Shown here: positions 1 through 11,807 of the stretch, piece after piece
Layout of the letters: each line of letters starts with the position of its first letter
Position numbering within the stretch: position 1 is the first letter of the stretch
DNA from: Calliopum simillimum
Lineage: Eukaryota > Arthropoda > Insecta > Diptera > Lauxaniidae
Length of the DNA stretch: 64,000 bases
NCBI GenBank assembly: GCA_951812925.1
Contig: OX638368.1
Span: 118,877,309 to 118,941,308 of the forward strand
Direction: 5' to 3'
Made by a program: the position numbers and the translations under genes
The notes under the pieces: generated by a model
Databases searched by the model: none
What the model was told of the DNA's origin: nothing
Seen by the model: the letters and a program-made list of their open reading frames with translations, nothing else

Positions 1-146
1 TCGTTAAACCTGTTTTTCACGGTGCTATATGATGATGCTTCATTGCCATACAAAGATTTAAGTTCATCGATGCACTCTTGTTGTGATAATCCACGTCGAA
101 AGTTGTGAAAAATGATTGCACGAAAATGTTCACGAGTCAATTCCAT
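1..146 (-). pseudogene. mariner transposase, N-terminal part, cut by window edge
   Basis: Reading the minus strand from an ATG at 146 gives 48 codons that begin MELTREHFRAIIFHNFRRG and continue with a Q-Q-E-C-I-D-E-L helix. This is the N-terminal helix-turn-helix used by mariner transposases to bind their terminal repeats. The frame is open to the window edge, so catalytic residues lie outside and intactness cannot be judged. Positions 147 to about 310 are likely the element's 5' leader; I could not fix the terminal repeat. Family assignment rests on the start peptide. Confidence 0.75.
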
Positions 147-310
147 TTTTTTGCCAAATTGATTTTTCAAGTCACTGTAAATAACACGAATGATGGTCGT
201 ACGTCAAATCGTTCTGAGTACGCTTATGCTAAAAAATGTCAAACTTTCCAAAGGTGATAGACCATTTTTGAGGCCAGATTTGGATTCAGCGCATTCAAAG
301 CCTTCAGAAA

Positions 311-1842
311 TATATACTTAGTTTGGTTTCTGGTTCTGAATGTTGGTTAAATTTTGTCGGCCTGTGTTATGCATGTACTTTTTAATCGCGGACCAAATAA
401 TGAAATTTTTACTCTAGATGAGTATGTCTGGAATAAACCCTTCTCACTAAATGACTAATTTTGAATATTCTGATATCAAAATTATTTACTTTCAAGAATT
501 TAATAAAAGCGTGGTTCGTTCAGATAATCTCATGTTGCGCACTTTTTTGCTTCACTCACAACAAAGTATGTTTCGAGTATGCTCACTCGTTGCACCCTCC
601 ATCATTATCAGGTTTTTCCAATTATAATGATTTGTTTCTTATACACATTATATAATCACTATCATTAATAATCGTACTACACAGAAGAATTTCCTAGTTT
701 TACGGAGAAAATACCAAAACAATACCTTCATAAACATTGCGCATGTACCAACCAGAGGTGACTTTATGAACACATTCATAGCAAATTAACCAGTTTCTCT
801 ATGCCATAAGAATATTATTATCTTTAAAGCCTTGGTTTTTTTTCTTGTTTTTCATTAAAATTTTATTATGCTTTTAGACAATGTTCGAGTATGTAGAATT
901 CCGTAGCATAACCTATGATTCTTTCATTCGGGTTCTACTTAATTCCCATTTTTCTTAGTTATTCCATATCTATGGAATTTGTTGTATTCTTGTTGTTCAC
1001 ATATGAATGTATTGTTTGTTAAGTAGTAAAAGAACGTGTGGGCGCATTTTTTAAGATAGCCAAAGAGACAAAGCACAAGATACAACGGTTTTACAGAGGA
1101 ACGTATACAACCCGTTCTAGATATATGTAAGTAAGTATGCTTGTGTACAGTAAAAGTAGTAACTTGATTCTTACCGGCTGTTAGCTGACTGATTTATGCT
1201 TTTGCTGAATAGTATATGTAGAAAAGAAGGTCTTCACAGCAGCAGCAGCAAAAGAAGTAGGAGGTTTACGAGCTCAAACACACGTACATATGTGAGCGCT
1301 TGCTAAGTTGCAGCAACAAACTAGGAAACTGTAGAATCTAAAGTCTTTCTATGCGGAATATTATAATGAACAGGTAGTCTGTACACATATATATATACGA
1401 AAATATGTATGTATGTAGTAGGGGTATTCACTTAAAGAATTTAACTCAAATTTTATGATTTCATTGACTTGTGAACACTTTACAACTAAGTGACAGATAA
1501 ATGTCAAGGTAGCTGTAGATTATTTGCTGTTATATTCTTTTTTTGAATGCATTCAGTTTTGAAAGATTGTAAATGAGATTTATCGCATTTTATGCTTTTT
1601 GTTTTTGTTGGCACTTTTAAATTTTTATATTTAACACACATTTAGTGGCTAGAGACAATTTTAAGCGGATTTTAATTTCATGCTTTCCATAAGCTGCTTT
1701 TTGTAGCACCTTTCGCTTGGGTGAAAAAAACTGTGCTTTCTATTATTTTTTTTTTGTGATTTTATTAATTTTCTCAAAGTTAGTTTTTGTAATAAAAAAA
1801 AAAACAAAATTGAAGAGATTTTTTACAGTCTAAGTCAAAGCA
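311..1842. other. no gene seen; AT-rich presumed kibra intron
   Basis: No supported coding sequence. There is a short CAG run near 1240 and a TATG-rich run near 1385-1415. The rest is AT-rich and shows no terminal repeats or transposase similarity that I can read. Confidence 0.5.
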
Positions 1843-2236
1843 GGACTGGAATGACCCAATGTTCAAAATTTGACCACAAATGTATCAAATAATTTTGGTA
1901 CTTTTTGGACAGTTTCAGTACTTTTTTTTGTTATTCGGTACAAAATAGTAAAGCTCATTTATCATCCCGTGTACAATGACAAATGTGAAACAAAAAGAAA
2001 ACAAAAAACATGAAGTCAGTGTCAGTCAGCTTTTTGTCTTTCTCTTTGTGCTGTATCTTCTTTTCAGCATTTGCATTTTGTTTTACCTAGCTTAATAGAA
2101 AAATATTAAAATAATTTTAACTTAGTGCACATTTACACACAAATACCTTTCTAATGGTGTTTAATTCAAAGTCATCCTCCATTTCTAAAATAGTAAAAAA
2201 GGAAGGACAAATTTTTGTCTTGAGTGTTAAAATACA
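1843..2236 (+). repeat. dispersed 0.4-kb repeat, copy 1
   Basis: About 390 bp, directly repeated immediately downstream. Shared landmarks in order are a CAAAATTTGACC block, CGGTACAAAATAG, CTCATTTATCATCC, GTGCACATTTACACAC and AGGAAGGACAAATTTTTGTC. It has no coding potential. It could be the arm of a non-autonomous transposon. Confidence 0.75.
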
Positions 2237-2655
2237 CTAGGATCGCCCCATGGTCAAAATTTGACCTCAAATGTATTAAATAATTTTGGTATATTTTGAA
2301 CAGTTTTAGTACTTTTTTTGCTATTCGGTACAAAATAGAAAAGCTCATTTATCATCCCTGGTACAATGACAAATGCAAATAGAAAAGAAAACAAAAAACA
2401 TGAAGTTTTGTCTTTATCTTTGTGATGAATCCTTTTTTCAGCTCTGTTTGACCCCGTGCATTTGTCGTTGTTAATATTGAAAAATTTGCATTTAATTTTG
2501 TTTGGCTTAATGGCAAAATATTTAAAAAAATTTTAACTTAGTGCACATTTACACACAAATACCTTTCTAATGGTGTATAATTCAAAGTTGTGCTTCATTT
2601 CTAACATAGTAAAAAAGGAAGGACAAATTTTTGTCCTGAGCATTAATATACATAT
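2237..2655 (+). repeat. dispersed 0.4-kb repeat, copy 2
   Basis: Second direct copy, with the same block order as copy 1. Its left end reads GCCCCATGG, matching the inverted copy at 5050-5405 better than copy 1 does. Confidence 0.75.
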
Positions 2656-5049
2656 TCAGATTGTAAATATTAATTCTTTTAATTTAACAACCAAACAAGT
2701 TAATCTCATTGTGATAAAGTCGTATGATTGTGACAATTTTAATAATAGATTTTATAACATGCTATGTTTCGTATTTAATTTAGAATTTTTACATTCCTTC
2801 CATTGTATGTATGTATTCTCCTTTAACTCCTAGGAGGAGCATAGGGCCATTCCTTCCATTAGGTAATATAAAAGAAAGTTTCGAAAATTTTGGCTCATAA
2901 TCTATATGACAAAAGTGTCACTTATTTCCAGTTAGAATTTCCCTCTGAAATACATTGTATAACAGTATAAAACAAAGGACTCACTTCTAATCAAGTCTAT
3001 ACAAAAAAACCATAGCACGTGTACTACATTCTACATTTGAGCCATCAGTGCATATTCTTTTGGAGTACAGATTCATATATCTTTCAAATAGTTTCACTTA
3101 AAAATTGATTGAGAACACAAGAGTAGAACAGTTGTAATTAATATCAATTATCAATATCGCACTCCGAAAATTGTGCAAAAAACTTCCATGGCCCGAAAGT
3201 TTCGTTCTCCAGAAGACAGATTACCGCAGACTGATAGCACTTTTAGCAACCCCTTTGGCATAAATATCATGAGGCTATAATGAAACAAAGCATCCAGAAC
3301 GGCAGAAGGCACAGTTTCTTTGTTTATTGCTTTCCAACTGAGAAGAATTCCAGAAGCCTGAGGTTTTAGAGCGCTAGAGATATTTGATAATTTAGCCGTC
3401 AACGTAAACCTTCTCTAGAAGGACCTCAGTTGATTTTGGAGGACACACAGCTTATTTAGGAAAAATATTAAGTAACTTACTCAACAAAAGCTTCAGTTGA
3501 TATTGGAATGATCTTAGTAAAACCATGAAAGGTATCAGTTTAGTCTAAAACGAGCTCATTTGGCATTGTAAATACTTAAGTTGATACTGAAAGGGGCAAT
3601 TTCTGATCTAGAAAGATCTAGAAAGAATTTCTTCTTACTCAAAGAGGATTTCAGTCTACTTTTGAAGAACACTTGTTGATTTGGAAACGGCTTGAGTTTA
3701 CTCTAGAGCGATCGCAGTTGATTTTATCATAGCTTTAATTGATTCTTGAAGGAACTCTGTCGGATGGACTTCAGTTCCTGCTGGAAAGATCTCAAAGAGA
3801 ACTTCAGTAAATTATGGAATTTTTTGCTGTTATTTCTACATGAGCAAGAAGATTTTCTTTGTGATCAAAGGAGAAAGAATATTGCAGAGAAATTAAGGTA
3901 TTGAAAAATCATTAAAATGTCAAAATATAGACACTGAAAAGTAAGTTTGTATGTAAAAAGAATTTTGTGCGTAGTGAACAATTAAAATTAAAATTAAAAA
4001 AAAAAAAAAAAAAAAAAATAAAAATGTACATTCCTAATTAAATTGAAACTTTGTTTATTCAATAATTCTTTCAATTTCTTGCCAAGAACTTAAAAATATT
4101 TGCATAGCAAGCAGCCAGGCAGCAGCGCAAAAGTGCAAATATAAAGGCGATTTCGAAAAGGCGTGTTTCAGCAGCGGCTGTGGCGGCATATTTCTGTCTT
4201 TCTATTTGTATTTTATTCATATTTTATTTTTTTTTTGTATTTTCCACATGCGGACAGACATGCCGCCGCGCGCATTCCAAAGTCAAAACTTGTGTAAACA
4301 ATTTTATTATTTTTTATTATTATTACCCGTATTATTTATTGCGGAATGGAATTTCGCGCTGCTGTCGCAGTCGCCGCCGGCACAGATAATTGAAAATGTG
4401 AAATGAAATAAAGAAAAAAAATTACAAAAAAAAAAAATTTGCAGAGTTAAGAAAAAAAGTTTAAAAAAATTAAAATAAAAAATACGGTGCGCAAATAACG
4501 TCTCTCAATGAATAATAAAATATGGTAATTATTTATTGGTTATACATTTTTTTGTTTTATCAGTGGTAGAAGGATCCAATAAAGAATTTGCAATTGGGAT
4601 CTCAGAAATTATTATATAATAGCGGAAGTAGTTGTCAAATAAATATTCCTTTCTATTCCAACTACAATTTTGTGAATTAATAAGTATTTACTTAGGTAAT
4701 GAAAGTTCGAGAATTCAACCTCAGCTTACATATATACGTAGTGCTAGTAAGAATTGTAGATATTAGTTAGACTAGTAAGATTTATTTTTGAAAAAGTTCC
4801 AAAAATGTTTAACTGATTTTCCAATAAATAACCCTGTAGGACCGGTGGAGATAATTGACGCAATATTCTTATCTATGGTCTAGTTGTATTGTAAGTAGTC
4901 TAAAATTGACAACCTCTAAGCCTAGAATAAAATCACTGGAACTAACAATTGTAACAAAATTGAACCAAATGTATTGCAAAGTTCGCAATCTACATATTAA
5001 TACGCAAGACAAAAATTTGTCACACCTTTTTCACTATGTTAGAAATGGA
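2656..5049. other. no gene; degenerate tandem tract and a GC-richer island
   Basis: Positions 3405-3830 carry a decayed tandem repeat built on CAGTTGATTTTGGA / TTCAGTTGATATTGGA variants. Positions 4085-4400 are richer in GC, with CAGCAGCGGCTGTGGCGG and GCCGCCGCGCGC stretches, and show no transposon signature. That makes them a candidate conserved intronic (regulatory) segment. Homopolymer A runs lie near 3998-4018. Confidence 0.4.
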
Positions 5050-5405
5050 GATTGATTTTGAATTATACACCATTAGAAAAGTATTTGTGTGTAAAAGTGC
5101 ACAAAGTAAAAATTATTTCAATATTTTGCCATTAAAACAGGTTAAACTAAGTTCAACTTTTTCAATATTAACAACAACAAAATACGCGATCACACAGAGC
5201 TTAAAAGAGGATGCAGCACAAAGAGATAGACAAGACTTGAAATTTTTGGTTTTCTTTTCGTTTCACATTTGTCATTGTACCAGGGATGATAAATGAGCTT
5301 TTCTATTTTGTACCGAATAGCAATAAAAGTACTGAAACTGTCCCAAAAGAATCAAAATTATTTAATATATTTGGAGTCAAATTTTAACCATGGGGCGGTT
5401 GTAGT
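5050..5405 (-). repeat. dispersed 0.4-kb repeat, inverted copy 3
   Basis: The reverse complement reproduces the full block order of copies 1 and 2, from GCCCCATGG to TTCAAAATC. It lies about 2.4 kb away in opposite orientation, so the three copies could be the arms of a larger, rearranged foldback spanning 1843-5405. Confidence 0.75.
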
Positions 5406-5543
5406 TTTTATTAAAAATGGTTCAAATGTCGTGCATAGTTCGACATTAGTACCAAAAGATGTTCATTTGTTAATCAATGGAGTCAATAAAATTATAAATT
5501 TATTGACTGAGTAGTGTTTAGAAGTTCGTCCACTGTAATAAAA

Positions 5544-5613
5544 AGCAAACGATAGTGTAACTGTTTAATCATTTGGGCTGCGTGGAAAGACTGAGGTTCA
5601 AATCCTCCACTCA
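5544..5613 (+). repeat. tRNA-like module with A and B boxes
   Basis: TAGTGTAACTG (5553-5563) fits the pol III A-box consensus and GGTTCAAATCC (5595-5605) fits the B box. The T arm GAGG-TTCAAAT-CCTC pairs, but the anticodon stem does not close well. I read it as a tRNA-derived repeat rather than a functional tRNA gene. Confidence 0.5.
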
Positions 5614-5704
5614 TTAATTTGAATTCTAATTTTTTAATATCTTTTAACTAAGTAAATTTGAAAGTTCAAAATAGTTATAAGAAAAAAAAAAAGTATTAAA
5701 AAAT

Positions 5705-5748
5705 AGTTTCCACCGTTTTGGGATTCGAACCCGGAACACAATGCTCAA
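5705..5748 (-). repeat. tRNA-like T-arm fragment (B box only)
   Basis: The reverse complement contains a perfect GGTTCGAATCC B box (5731-5721) in a GGGTTCGAATCCC arm. No A box is recognisable upstream. It is probably half of a tRNA-derived module. Confidence 0.4.
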
Positions 5749-6087
5749 AAAATATATAACAACCCAACAAACAAAAACCTTTAGAAAATAACTTATTATA
5801 CGCTTATTGAAGCAAACATTTCGTTTGGAAATAAACTTGCAAAATGTTTGGAAATTCTTGAAAATTAATTACATAATAATCGAAATTAGACCCTTCATAC
5901 CAAGCTTGTGAAAATAATTTGAAACAAGCTTATTATAAATGTTTTTATACAATATTTTTTTATTCAATATTTCTTAATTGCTTTTTAAATTTTTCATTCA
6001 ACATTTTGTAAATGTTTATTAAGTTATTTAAACAACATTTTCCAAAGATTTTTATGTTTAAATAAAAATGAAAAATAAATTTGTGTT

Positions 6088-6168
6088 TACTGAGGATCGA
6101 ACCTATGACTTCCAACTTATGAGTCGACAATCTAATGTGCCAATTATGCCATATGTTTTACTTAGCTT
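6088..6168 (-). repeat. tRNA-Met-like module (anticodon CAT)
   Basis: On the minus strand TGGCATAATTG (6151-6141) matches the A box, CTCATAA sits in the anticodon-loop position with CAT at 6121-6119, and GGTTCGATCC (6103-6094) serves as B box. The stretch CTCATAA...GGTTCGATCCTCA resembles elongator tRNA-Met. The anticodon and T stems are degenerate, so this is a tRNA-derived repeat, not a confident gene. Confidence 0.5.
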
Positions 6169-6462
6169 AAATATTTCCAAATTGTTGATTTTTAATCTTA
6201 CAAATCAATTGAGGCGTTGCGTGCATTAACGCCCTAAGTCGACTTAGGGCGTTTTTGCGCCCATAGCTTTTTTGAAAAGCTTGGGTCCTCAAATATATGT
6301 GTACTTAATTTCAACTTCCAATTTCGATCACAGAATATGGTAGAGCAATATATATATACTGTTTAAAGGGTTGTGTGCAAGAAGGGCGTAGTGCGACTTG
6401 GGGCGTTTTTGCATAAATCAATTCGCGGTAGGAAAAACGGTTTTTACACAAAAACCAAGGTG

Positions 6463-6640
6463 CTGAACGAAAAAATTTTATATGGCAAAAATGCTTAGAA
6501 TTGTCCAAAGAGTACGTGTGATTTTTTTTTAGATTTTTTTTTTTTTAGCCTAATTTTGAAAAAATTCTGGAAAAATTCACACATATTTTTTGGACGATTC
6601 TAAGCATTTTCTGCCTAATACACTTTTTTCGTAAGGCACC
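6463..6640. repeat. short hairpin, dispersed 55-bp motif
   Basis: GGCAAAAATGCTTAGAATTG near 6483 pairs with the inverse around 6590-6615 (TTTGGACGATTCTAAGCATT). The arms are about 50-55 bp around a T-rich loop. The same motif recurs at 15230-15425 and, diverged, near 40400 and 48700. Confidence 0.7.
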
Positions 6641-6762
6641 TTGCTTTTGAATTAAATCCATTTTTCCGGCCGGGTAAAAAAATTGCTGTTTTAATGGCCA
6701 TATTTCGATAAATTTTTAGCTTAAAAAAATTTTCAATAAAGCATTTTAAAGGAAATAGACTA

Positions 6763-8467
6763 AGAGCCAGCGCTTGGCTGACCCTCCTCATAGTATCAAA
6801 TCTGAATTTTTTTGTGAGTGTTCTTCCAATAGTACATAGGTATGAACTTCTCTTCTAGTGAATTCCTGAGAAATGGTGCCTACGTGAGATATCGGGCGAA
6901 AAAGGTCGACAAAAACAGTTTTTTGCAAATATTTCGCTAAAAGTTTTATCTACAAAAAAAAAAAAACATTCGACAATTTTGTAGCTCATTAAATTTCATA
7001 TCGAAAAGTGGTGCAAATTGTTTTCGCACGACCTATAGTTTAGGAGATATGGTTCAGTGAAATTGGACTTTCCAACCCAACATATAAAATCCATAATTTT
7101 TTTTCTTCTAGTCGGCCTATTTTTTAGTTTCAAATTATGCACCAAAATGCGAGACCTATTTCACTGTCGTACAAAAAGTTATTCAGGCACAAAGGTCGAG
7201 AAAATTAGTATCTCGCTAACGCTTATTTCTACAAAAAAATGGTGCTCCACAATTTTGTAGCTCAGAAAATTTCATATCAGAAAGTGGTGCAAATTATTTT
7301 CGTACGACCCACAGTTTAGGAGATATCCTATTTTAAGGTATTTTCCGCATACAAGTGTACATAGTAATATGAGTGTTGATTTTCAAAGTACTATAATTAC
7401 GCCTACGTCATAGTATCATGGTTGAATTTTGTTGTGGCAGTAGTGGGTACCAACTTTTGTTTTACTCAAACCGTGAGAGGTAGTGCCTTCGCGAGATATC
7501 GATCATAGTTATAGTAATTTGAAAATCAACATTAAAAAAACTGATTTTCTCAACTTTTGCACCCGATATCTGAGGAAGGCACCACCTCTCACGGTTTGAC
7601 TGAAACAAAAGTCAGTACTCACTATTGGAAAAATACCCACAAAAAAATTTTGCCATGATACCATGACGTAGGCATAGTTACAGTAATTTCAAAATCAACT
7701 TTCAAAAAACTGATTTTCTCTACCTTTTGCACCCGATATTTCGCGAAGACACCACCTCTCACGATTTAACTAAAACAAAAGTTAGAATTCCTTATTAGAA
7801 GACTACCCACAAAAAATTCAGCTATGATTCTATGACGTAGGCGTAGTTAGAGTACTTTGAAAATCAACATTCATATTACTCTGAACACTTGCATGCGGAA
7901 AATACCTTAAGATATCTCCTAAACTGTGGGTCGTACGAAAATAATTTGTACCACTTTCTGATATGAAATTTTCTGAGCTACAAAATTGTGGAGCACCATT
8001 TTTTTGAAGAAATAAGCGTTAGCGAGATACTAATTTTCTCGACCTTTGTGTCTGAATAACTTTTTGTACGACAGTGAAATCGGTCTCGAACTTTGGTGCA
8101 TAATTTGAAACTGAAAAATAGGCCGACTAGAAGAAAAAAAATTATGGATTTTATATGTTGGGTTGGAAAGTCCAACTTCACTGAACCATATCTCCTAAAC
8201 TATAGGTCGTGCGAAAACAATTTGCGCCACTTTTCGATATGAAATATAATGAGCTACAAAATTGTGGAAGTTAATTTTTTTGTAGATATAACCGTTTGCG
8301 AGATATTTGCTAAAAACTGTTTTCTCGACTTTTTGCGCCCGATATCTCACGTAGGCACCACCTCTCAGGAATTTACTAGAACAGAAGTTCATACCCACTA
8401 TTGGAAGAACACTCACAAAAAAATTCAGCTTTGATACTATGAGGAGGGTCAGCCAAGCGCTGGCTCT
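6763..8467. repeat. 1.7-kb foldback with ~735-bp arms
   Basis: The left arm 6763-7500 is inverted at 7738-8467. Outer ends are AGAGCCAGCGCTTGGCTGAC and its inverse. The two arms translate, on opposite strands (7057-7260 and 8181-7978), into 67-residue peptides identical at 63 positions, which shows how similar the arms are; the peptides look fortuitous. The spacer contains a further partial copy (around 7550-7600). It lies in the presumed first intron of kibra, so intronic transcripts would form a very long duplex. Confidence 0.9.
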
Positions 8468-8619
8468 CCGTCTAAAACTTTATCTCCTTATTTTTTTATC
8501 AAATTTTGTCTTTTCCTATCTTTGATCTAAAAAAGTTATCGTCGAAAGAGTAAAAAAAAAGACAAGAATTCGAAATTTTTTTTTTTTTTTTGATTTCAAT
8601 ATTCATTAAAATTCATTGC

Positions 8620-8810
8620 GCCGCTTTTGTGTAATATTGAATCAAAGTATTCAATTCTTTAAAAGTAGGTGTGACACTCTTGCCATCCCATCCCATTTAC
8701 GCTATTTATAATCAGCATTTGTTTACCAAACTTAACCACCGTTTGCGAAATATTGCCAAATAAATTCTAATTTTAAAGCGTTTGCTATGCCTTTCTATGA
8801 CTATCTACAG
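8620..8810. repeat. GTGGGCGTGGC-type module, diverged
   Basis: AATATTGAATCAAA, a GTAGGTGTGACAC block and a CCGTTTGCGAAATATTG block occur in the same order as in the better preserved modules at 10390-11230. Confidence 0.4.
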
Positions 8811-9402
8811 GGTTGAAATTGATCCCCGTCTTAATGTTATACTAAGTACCAGGAGACCGATCCCTGCTCGGTCAATAATCTGATCTTATTATTTAAGACG
8901 ATGATAGCTATTTTTTGTGATGGAATTCGTACCTTTTCACCTCCAATGTTCATGCTTTCAAAATGATAAATTAACCGATGAGAATAATAATAAGAAAAAT
9001 TTGGAAAGTGTGGAATGGTATAGAAAAATATCAAAAAATTAAATAAATGGGATATGGCACGCACCCAAAATATTTCGTCTCTTGTATGGGGGCTGAAATA
9101 TCTTATCTTCAAAAGATCTTACCTCGGAAAGTAAAAGACCTATTGGAAAAGTACGCAAGATTGTTTTGATAAGGAAGAGTGTGGCTATTCAACGCCATTA
9201 ATTTCACCTTTTCTTGTAGATACGCAATTAAGACTGAACGCAGCGTTTTCTTCAACTTCAAACAAAGATATTTCAAAATTCTGCAGGTATAATGACAGTT
9301 CTGCAGATGAAGACGGATTCAGCGTCAAAAAGTACATAAGACTGCATATTAAAAATAAAAAGTTGATTCCATTTTTTTTTTTGTTTGTGCCTGAGTTATT
9401 AA

Positions 9403-10373
9403 CCCTCATCTCCCCAACATATTTTTAGCAACACAAGTCCACATCATGGGTAAATTTTACCCATAACTTAAAAACATTCTGTTTTGGTCAATTTCCCAAA
9501 TTTTTAACGAAACTTAGTTATTTCTACCTTAACAATCTAATATCAAGGTGAATTGAAAGGAAAATAAGTCATATCTGGTGTTTTTTATATATATTTTAAG
9601 AAAACTTTGAAAATTAATAATTTTTATATTAATTCATTGGCAATTTTTTGAAACACAAAAAAAAAAAAATATAATGTTTTTTGTAACAGATTACATTTTT
9701 ATATAAATAAAATAAAGTATTTTTATATTATTATCAATTCAATTAAATAACATTTCAAAATTTTTTATACAAAAAGTACCAAAAAAAAAAACAAATAAGG
9801 ATGTGCATGTACTGCAAATCATAGCCCTATGCTCAGAGCAAAAAGGTTTTTTACACAAAATTCAATGGTTTTTAGTTTTTCGGTCTTTTTTTGCCGGACA
9901 TTAGAAACATCTGACAGGTTTTTCTAGTACAACATTGGTTGTTTTCAGAGTGGACTAAAAGTACGAAAAATTTTCATTACAAGCTCCTTCAAACTTTTTC
10001 GAAGTTGTGTGATTTGGTATCTGCTTTTTAACTTTGGTCAAAACAATGAGAATTAAATTTTTTTCAAAATTTTAATTATTTCGTCGTCATGTTTTACTCT
10101 TTTTCGTGCCATTTTTCACTATTTTCAATCAAAACGAAAGAAAAAAAAACTTACATAAGTCCACAACATGGGTAAAATTTACCCGAAAAAAAAATTTAAA
10201 CGCTATACCTCCGACAACCGACGACGACCGCTTGCGACAAAGCCCACAACAAAAGGAGAATACAGTGAGGTAATTTACATGCGCTTACTTCGTTTTTTTG
10301 TTAGTTTTTTAGCGAATTATTATGAAAACAAACTTCGCATGGGTAAATTTTACCCATGATGTGGATTTGAGTG
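9403..10373. mobile_element. piggyBac-like non-autonomous element, TTAA flanks
   Basis: It is flanked by TTAA at 9399-9402 and 10374-10377. The left end reads CCCTCATCTCC and the right end, inverted, CACTCAAATCC. Subterminal inverted blocks share CCACATCATGGGTAAA followed by the palindrome GGGTAAAATTTACCC. An extra copy of this block sits near 10150-10185. No transposase is visible in 971 bp. The TTAA target is characteristic of piggyBac-type elements; the family call is inference from target and layout. Confidence 0.55.
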
Positions 10374-10389
10374 TTAACTAAAATTTTTA

Positions 10390-11230
10390 TTTTGGTAAAA
10401 AGTGGTCGTGGCAATTGTTGAACAAAGCCCACTTTTCGTTATGCTTTAGGTACTCATGATCCAGATTCGCATACCAAATTTTATCAAAATACGTTGTAGC
10501 GTTTGCGAGAAATAGCATTTTATTTGTTTTACTTGTATGGGAGATTCCACGCGCACCGGCGATAGTTTGCCCATTTTCAGGTCGTAGGTGCCTAATAAAA
10601 AAGAGATTCCCTACAGTTAAATTTAGAAAGATTGCTTTAGTAGCTTTCTTTTTCTAGCGTATTATATTTTTGTGGGCGGTACCACGGCCTTCAAGAAGTT
10701 TTTCAAATATAACGACTTATCACATATTATTCCTTGTTTTTAGGGGAAACATATCTTAAATTTTCATTAAAACGATTGGAGTCGTTTTCGAGTAATATTG
10801 AATCAAAATTTTCAAGGGCTGAAAAGTGGGCGTGGCACTTCATCGATGCCGCCCACTTTATGTCCGTTACAAGGTATTATTAATCCGTACCAGCTCACCA
10901 AATTTCATCCAAATACCTTGAATGGTTTGGGAGTTATGACTAAATAAAATTAGAAATTTAAGGCTGTGCCACGCCCTCTGGTGAGCACTTACAAAGTTCA
11001 AACCTAGCTCATTCTTCATTGTAAGCTAATATCTAACACTGTTCCAAGTTTCATTAAAATCGCTGTAGCCGTTTTCGAGAAAAAATATTGGCACAGAAAT
11101 AAGTACAAAGAAACAAAAAAACAAACATACAATTTTAGCTCGTATAAGAAGAGAAGATATAGAACATTGTACCAAATTTCGTTAAAATCTCTATAACCGT
11201 TTGCAAAAAAAATATTTACCAAGTGCAAAA
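10390..11230. repeat. decayed tandem modules with GTGGGCGTGGCA
   Basis: Successive units of roughly 200 bp share AAAAGTGGTCGTGGCAA / AAAAGTGGGCGTGGCA, a GCCCACTTT block, ACCAAATTTCAT and a GTTTGCGAGAAATA-type block. Units are visible starting near 10395, 10820 and 11040. Related sequence occurs at 8620-8810 and 31800-32120. It has no coding potential. Confidence 0.5.
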
Positions 11231-11807
11231 CTTAGATGCAAATATATGCATGCATTTTATAAAATTAAAATTTTAAAGAAATAAACAAAACCGCACATTT
11301 ATAAATAATTGGGGTGAAAGTATATTTCATTCCCCTCATTTTTAAAAAAAAATCATTAAAATCGGAACAGTTTTGCCGGTTTCCCAAGCAAAATGCTAAC
11401 GTTACTCCAGTGATGGTCAAATGGATTTATGCAAAAACGCCCTACAATTTAAAATTTTCCTTCTTCGATAATTCTGTCAATATGCGTTAGTATTATGTGT
11501 TAGCGGTAATTATTTACTCATTTTATTAGGTTTTATTGAATAAATTTGTTTTTCAAGGTTTAAATGATGGTTTGTTCTTTTTATCAGCATTTAAAAACTT
11601 TAAATTGAATTATCTCGAAATGCCATTTTTCGACTTGGGGCGTTATTGCACGCAACGCCTCAATTGTGAAAACTCGAAAAAACCAAAATTTTTCAAACGT
11701 TTGAAAATTGGTTATGAAAACATTTGGAAACTAAACTTTTCCAAGCGTTAAATTGTAAAGGTTATAAAATTGTTTAGTATTTGATGGTAAGCTAATTGTT
11801 TGTTGGG

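Larger units (their letters stand above)
6206..11666. mobile_element. 5.5-kb element with long terminal inverted repeats
   Basis: The ends are CAATTGAGGCGTTGCGTGCA (6206-6225) and its inverse at 11647-11666, continuing inward through AACGCCC-AAGTCG. Both arms reach a shared block GGGCGTTTTTGCATAAATC (near 6400 and 11420), giving arms of roughly 215-245 bp. The left arm also holds the palindrome CGCCCTAAGTCGACTTAGGGCG, split across 6230-6251. The interior carries the 6463-6640 hairpin, the 6763-8467 foldback and the 9403-10373 element. No transposase was found, so it is non-autonomous. Confidence 0.7.
5763..11807. mobile_element. outer composite element with CCCA...TGGG ends
   Basis: The left end CCCAACAAACAA (5763-5774) is the inverse of the right end TTGTTTGTTGGG (11796-11807). 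Weaker inverted similarity continues inward (AAACATTTGG / TTTCCAAATG type blocks). It contains a tRNA-like module near the left end, a second inverted-repeat element at 6206-11666, a long hairpin and a piggyBac-like element. No transposase is visible. A convincing target duplication was not found, so the outer boundary is less certain than the inner one. Confidence 0.45.

Noticed and set aside
3151..3402. 83-codon minus-strand frame
   Set aside because: No recognisable motif, and the adjacent DNA is a degenerate tandem repeat; likely chance.
7057..8181. Paired 67-residue hydrophobic peptides on opposite strands
   Set aside because: They are mirror translations of the two arms of one hairpin. 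Their similarity reflects the DNA repeat, not a conserved protein.
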